The position numbers were made by a program, and so were the translations under genes. A stretch of DNA of 64,000 bases. Origin: JAUILA01 sp050289805 (lineage in GTDB: Bacteria > Bacteroidota > Bacteroidia > Cytophagales > Cyclobacteriaceae). Below the pieces are notes generated by a model. That model saw only the letters and a list, made by a program, of their open reading frames with translations, did not search any database and was not told the origin of the DNA. Location: positions 1 through 64,000 of the forward strand of contig JBNKGL010000008.1 of assembly GCA_050289805.1 (NCBI GenBank). Reading direction: 5' to 3'. Of the stretch, positions 63,182 through 64,000 are shown in pieces. Numbering within the stretch: the first letter of the stretch is position 1; each line of letters opens with the position of its first letter.

Positions 63182-64000
63182 GTTCATATCACGTTATGTA
63201 ATTCTCATTGCAATCATTGCCGCTCCGGTTCAGCTGGTCAGGGCCCAATCGTCCGATTCGGTAAGAACATTTAAAAAGCGTGTCCTGGAAAGCATGGAAG
63301 TGGATTTTTTGATGAGCTATTATTTTCAGGATGGCAATAATGCCGCGGTCACAGGAGGTATAGGTACCGAGAAACTTCAGGATATAACACCCACAATCGT
63401 TGTTTCTATACCATTGAACGCAGATGATGTGCTTAAACTGGATGCTGGAATATCTGCCTATACATCGGCGTCATCGAGCAATATAAACCCGTTCGATAAG
63501 AGTGGTTCTGAAGCAGATCCGTTTCAGGCTTCTTCTGGCGCCTCATCAGGGGATACGTGGGTTAACCTGACCACCACGTATTCGCACAGTTCAGATGACC
63601 GGAACAGTATCTGGTCCGGTAAATTCTCGGTTTCCTCGGAGTATGATTATTTCTCCATAGGCTTTGGCGGAAGCTATACGAAGCTATTCAATGAAAAAAA
63701 TACTGAATTAAATGTTCATGGTAATGTTTTCCTGGATACCTGGCAAACTATTTATCCATATGAACTCCGTCCGTTCAGAGAAGGAGGCCGCGGGCTGAAC
63801 GACCCGCTTTTTACCAGGAATACAATAACCGGGAACCCGGATTATGCGCCGGTATTCACTGAATTTCAGGATAAGCAGAGATATTCATATTCGGTAGGTA
63901 TTGGCTTCAGTCAGATCCTTTCAAATCGATTGCAGGGTTCGCTGGCTCTTGACCTGGTACAGCAACAAGGATTACTTTCAACGCCCTTTCAGCGGGTGTA
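63168..64000 (+). CDS. DUF3570 outer-membrane protein (3' partial)
   Basis: Open frame to the window end. GTG 63168 with AGGAGG five bases before it gives signal VAAIKFISRYVILIAIIAAPVQLVRAQ; an ATG at 63144 is also possible. The mature start is DFLMSYYFQDGNNAAVTGGIGTE, then IVVSIPLNADDVLKLDAGISAY, matching DUF3570 beta-barrel-like proteins, and later GRGLNDPLFTRNTITGNP. Outer-membrane location is inferred. The end is cut, so completeness is unknown. Ends the thioredoxin-apbE-DUF4266 run. Confidence 0.88.
   Translation, partial: MAAIKFISRYVILIAIIAAPVQLVRAQSSDSVRTFKKRVLESMEVDFLMSYYFQDGNNAAVTGGIGTEKLQDITPTIVVSIPLNADDVLKLDAGISAYTSASSSNINPFDKSGSEADPFQASSGASSGDTWVNLTTTYSHSSDDRNSIWSGKFSVSSEYDYFSIGFGGSYTKLFNEKNTELNVHGNVFLDTWQTIYPYELRPFREGGRGLNDPLFTRNTITGNPDYAPVFTEFQDKQRYSYSVGIGFSQILSNRLQGSLALDLVQQQGLLSTPFQRV

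Overview
The window looks like a 64 kb piece of a Bacteroidota chromosome, most likely order Cytophagales (Cyclobacteriaceae-like). The signs are two proteins with C-terminal type IX secretion (T9SS) sorting domains, FtsX-type permeases, a DUF4266/DUF3570 pair, a RibBA fusion, lineage-typical Mrp and ApaG proteins, very few Shine-Dalgarno sites, and promoters of the TTG / TAnnTTTG type (clearest before tRNA-Glu and before the pyruvate dehydrogenase E2 gene). Species assignment is inference. No phage, insertion sequence or CRISPR array was seen.

Layout. 1-5.4 kb: the 3' part of an FtsX-like ABC permease, a small membrane-anchored hypothetical and a secreted sulfatase. 5.5-10.2 kb: a tRNA with CAT anticodon, a YihX-like HAD phosphatase, a GntP gluconate-type permease, a secreted TPR protein and a site-2-type membrane protease. 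10.2-19.1 kb (all minus): two T9SS cargo proteins (one an M43 metalloprotease), a PASTA protein, Ddl, NifU-like and Mrp Fe-S carriers, and a small secreted protein. 19.2-23.8 kb (plus): DnaG, RibBA, a secreted hypothetical and SurE. 23.8-28.1 kb (minus): a secreted hypothetical, an Arc/PH-like/SPFH operon with a 56-codon Arc gene, and an ECF sigma factor with a four-helix membrane protein and a methyltransferase. 28.2-31 kb: SGNH lipoprotein, MFS transporter, nitroreductase. 31.2-36.6 kb (plus): lone response regulator, universal stress protein, metallophosphoesterase, CHASE3-type sensor without an output domain, aldehyde dehydrogenase. 36.7-40 kb (minus): S24-like repressor lacking its catalytic residues, an exported kinase-like protein, an O-methyltransferase-like protein, ApaG. 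40.1-46.5 kb (plus): uracil-DNA glycosylase, a gluzincin/propeller/barrel surface protein, PDH E2, HslV, ArsC-like. 46.5-53.9 kb: aminotransferase, OmpA-like protein, TerB-like and J-domain proteins, Lgt, EamA transporter, YebC, GAPDH. 54.1-64 kb: tRNA-Glu with a repeat-rich flank, a signal-bearing methyltransferase paired with a large FAD oxidoreductase, then a run of envelope redox genes (TlpA-like, DsbD-alpha-like, M28 peptidase, thioredoxin, ApbE, DUF4266 lipoprotein, DUF3570 outer-membrane protein cut by the window edge).

Most of the window is housekeeping and envelope biology. The parts most likely to hold undescribed function are: the thioredoxin-ApbE-DUF4266-DUF3570 cluster at the right end; the SPFH/PH-like/Arc operon with a palindrome just upstream; the exported kinase-like protein lying near a metallophosphoesterase that, from memory, is fused to it in other Bacteroidota; the HExxH beta-propeller surface protein; and the methyltransferase-FAD oxidase pair.
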